A DNA stretch of 64,000 bases. Origin: Dyadobacter frigoris (GTDB lineage Bacteria > Bacteroidota > Bacteroidia > Cytophagales > Spirosomataceae). Within the stretch, counting starts at the first letter, position 1. Every line of letters begins with the position of its first letter. The translations under genes were made by a program, and so were the position numbers. The stretch is taken from positions 372,001-436,000 of the forward strand of contig NZ_SZVO01000003.1 of assembly GCF_005280585.1 (NCBI RefSeq), in the 5' to 3' direction. This document shows positions 62,340 to 64,000 of the stretch, in pieces. Below the pieces are notes generated by a model. That model did no database searches. It was not told the origin of the DNA and worked only from the letters and a program-made list of their open reading frames with translations.

Positions 62340-64000
62340 GCAAGGGGGCTTTAACGCTGCTGGTAAGCCTGATCATTTTTATTCCCATAGGAGTTTATTT
62401 TTATGTGTGGGATTACTATGCCATCAATATTCCAAAATGGGATGACCATGCGTTAAAAGCATTTATCGTAGAATATGCACATGCCGGAACCTGGCAGGGA
62501 AAACTAAAAGCAATTTTCAAACAGCACAACGAACACCGAATCGCCCTTGACCGGTTTTTCGCCTGGCTTGACTTTTCCACTTTTGGCAAGTTGAATTACC
62601 GGCATTTAATGCTAATCGGAAATCTGTTATTGCTTGGTGTAATTCCACTTTGGTATGTACTTCTGAAAAATAACAAAAAGCCTTTATTCGCACTTGTACC
62701 CATTTCTTTCATCTGGCTTACGTTGGCTTTTTGGGAAAATATGTACTGGGGAATGGCCGCTATCCAGAACTTTGGCGTGATCACATTACTGCTTTGGACA
62801 CTTTATTTATGTGTTCATCCCAAGCCGTTTTTGTTCTTTTTATCCTTAATTCTGGCGCTTCTGACCATTTCAACCAGTGGGAATGGCTTGCTGGTTTTTC
62901 CGGTTGGAGCGGTCATGCTTTTCCTTTCCGGCGACCGTAAACGTCTAACTGTCTGGTGTATTTTAAGTTTGGCAGGAATTCTGGCTTATTTCTGGACCTA
63001 CACCAAACCGGAATCAAATCCTGCTTCCAAGGCTTCACTTTTCCAGTTAGCAAAAGGATATATGGCCTTTCTTGGTTGTTTTGCAGAATCTATTCCTGTA
63101 AAAGATCATTTTGGCGCCTGCGTTTTCATGGGTATATTTTTGTTCCTCGTTGCGATTTCCATTGCATCGGCCACCCTTTTTAGAATCTCCACAAAAAAAT
63201 ATACTGTCAAATTTGAAAAGATAACAGACCTATTTTGCCTTGGGACTATCCTTTTTATACTAGGAACTGCCGTCATTGTAGTTTATAGCCGCGCAGGTTT
63301 TGGATTAGAATTCTTAATTACCAGTCGCTATAAAATATATTCAGTGTTGCTTTTGATGGTTGCATATCTATACGTTGTTATTCCAATTCGCGGCAGTTTT
63401 TTATCTCCATATATTACTGCAATCGTTTTTCTGGCTATAACCTTTAATGTTTTCAGCTATCACTATCATCTGGTTGATGCATTTAATCTGCGCAAGGATT
63501 TAACGACAAGCCAATTCAACTGGACTTACACAAATAAAGATTTAAAGGCTCCGGCAGATACTTCTTTTGCTGCCCGGATTGTTGAAAAAACACCAATATT
63601 CTATGAAAAATGGCTGCCACTAATTGCCATAGCAGACAGGCAATCCTATGCTGGAAATTCCAGTGCACTAACAGAACTGTACGCAGGAACTTCCTTTGAA
63701 AAAACATCAAAATCTTTGTTAGTAAAAAATACCGGCTTCACCAGCCAGCGTCTTCAGGATAGCGGGATTTATATTTTATTAAGTTCGGATAAACGTTTTT
63801 ATGTTTTCCCAACACATAGAAGCCGTAATAATAACAGGAAGGAATTATTTCTGAAACAATATTATTTCGCGCCCGGATTTCATGCTGATATTCCTTTTTC
63901 TGCACTTGAAAAAGGGAATTATAAAGTAGCAATCATTCGCCAGCAAGGTGATGAAACAGGTATTTTGTTTAAAGACGACACGATTTCCGTAAATAACGTA
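62336..64000 (+). CDS. Multi-membrane protein, probable GT-C glycosyltransferase, cut by window end
   Basis: The ATG at 62,336 overlaps the transketolase C stop (ATGA), and the frame stays open for 555 codons to the window edge. Helix 1 is at about 5-25 (LLVSLIIFIPIGVYFYV), followed by a polar loop with YAINIPKWDDHAL and KQHNEHRIALDRF, then about nine more helices to residue 380 and a soluble C-terminal part. The D/H-rich first outer loop (PKWDDH, HNEHR) recalls GT-C enzymes, where such a loop binds the lipid-linked sugar. A precise family was not recognised. It is the fourth gene in the overlapping run starting at 58,608. Confidence 0.75.
   Translation, partial: MSKGALTLLVSLIIFIPIGVYFYVWDYYAINIPKWDDHALKAFIVEYAHAGTWQGKLKAIFKQHNEHRIALDRFFAWLDFSTFGKLNYRHLMLIGNLLLLGVIPLWYVLLKNNKKPLFALVPISFIWLTLAFWENMYWGMAAIQNFGVITLLLWTLYLCVHPKPFLFFLSLILALLTISTSGNGLLVFPVGAVMLFLSGDRKRLTVWCILSLAGILAYFWTYTKPESNPASKASLFQLAKGYMAFLGCFAESIPVKDHFGACVFMGIFLFLVAISIASATLFRISTKKYTVKFEKITDLFCLGTILFILGTAVIVVYSRAGFGLEFLITSRYKIYSVLLLMVAYLYVVIPIRGSFLSPYITAIVFLAITFNVFSYHYHLVDAFNLRKDLTTSQFNWTYTNKDLKAPADTSFAARIVEKTPIFYEKWLPLIAIADRQSYAGNSSALTELYAGTSFEKTSKSLLVKNTGFTSQRLQDSGIYILLSSDKRFYVFPTHRSRNNNRKELFLKQYYFAPGFHADIPFSALEKGNYKVAIIRQQGDETGILFKDDTISVNNV

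Overview
The window looks like chromosomal DNA from a Bacteroidota bacterium of the Cytophagales (Dyadobacter/Spirosoma-like; the genus is inferred from protein style only). Supporting signs are a C-terminal type IX secretion (T9SS) sorting module on a CotH protein, TTG-N19-TAnnTTTG style promoters, AT-rich leaders without Shine-Dalgarno sequences, LytS/LytTR-type two-component genes, FtsX/MacB-like permeases and DUF3298 and PD40-OmpA proteins.

Region 1 (1-12,000) is accessory and decayed. It holds a frameshifted YncE-like fragment, an FtsX-type ABC permease, two tandem membrane-anchored PHP-domain paralogues, a broken DUF932 gene, and an intact nitric-oxide module (Rrf2 regulator, small cupin, flavohaemoglobin). 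After that come a broken DUF2024 gene, an orphan DUF6973 toxin-like tail coupled to a possible immunity gene, an IS1182-type transposase remnant and a broken tyrosine integrase. The integrase lies next to two tandem tRNA-Asp genes (12,216-12,391), which suggests an old tRNA-linked island.

Region 2 (12,500-33,700) is mostly core: Nif3, a zinc-ribbon coiled-coil protein, a TPR protein, RadC, a DUF3298 lipoprotein, a LytS/LytTR pair, a histidine phosphatase, a hotdog thioesterase with isochorismate synthase (menaquinone), a complete RND efflux operon (adaptor, pump, TolC-like), CvfB, and two amidohydrolase-fold genes in which only one of three domains keeps the HxH metal motif.

Region 3 (33,800-38,800) holds a SatD-like gene overlapping a DUF3307 membrane gene. 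Four 20-bp palindromes spaced exactly 29 bp apart precede it and run into the SatD start codon. A small Met-rich exported protein and a large CotH/lamin-tail/T9SS protein follow.

Region 4 (38,800-52,300) is a mostly minus-strand housekeeping run: prfC, ppa, GT2, tRNA methyltransferase, RNase H, pepT, MazG-like, MarC, a Nudix-type regulator, a class-V aminotransferase, dapA and ligA. It also contains a 228-bp repeat element with perfect 23-bp inverted ends and a frameshifted Uma2 gene.

Region 5 (52,300-64,000) has rpe, a DUF4038 glycosidase-like protein and an OmpA/PD40 protein with a leader hairpin. It ends in a tight glycan cluster: a GT39 membrane transferase, then transketolase N-half, a nucleotide-sugar epimerase-GT2 fusion, transketolase C-half and a further multi-membrane protein that runs off the window. 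The last four genes overlap by a few bases. The split transketolase wrapped around a sugar epimerase/glycosyltransferase fusion and the SatD-DUF3307 operator array are the best candidates for undescribed biology.
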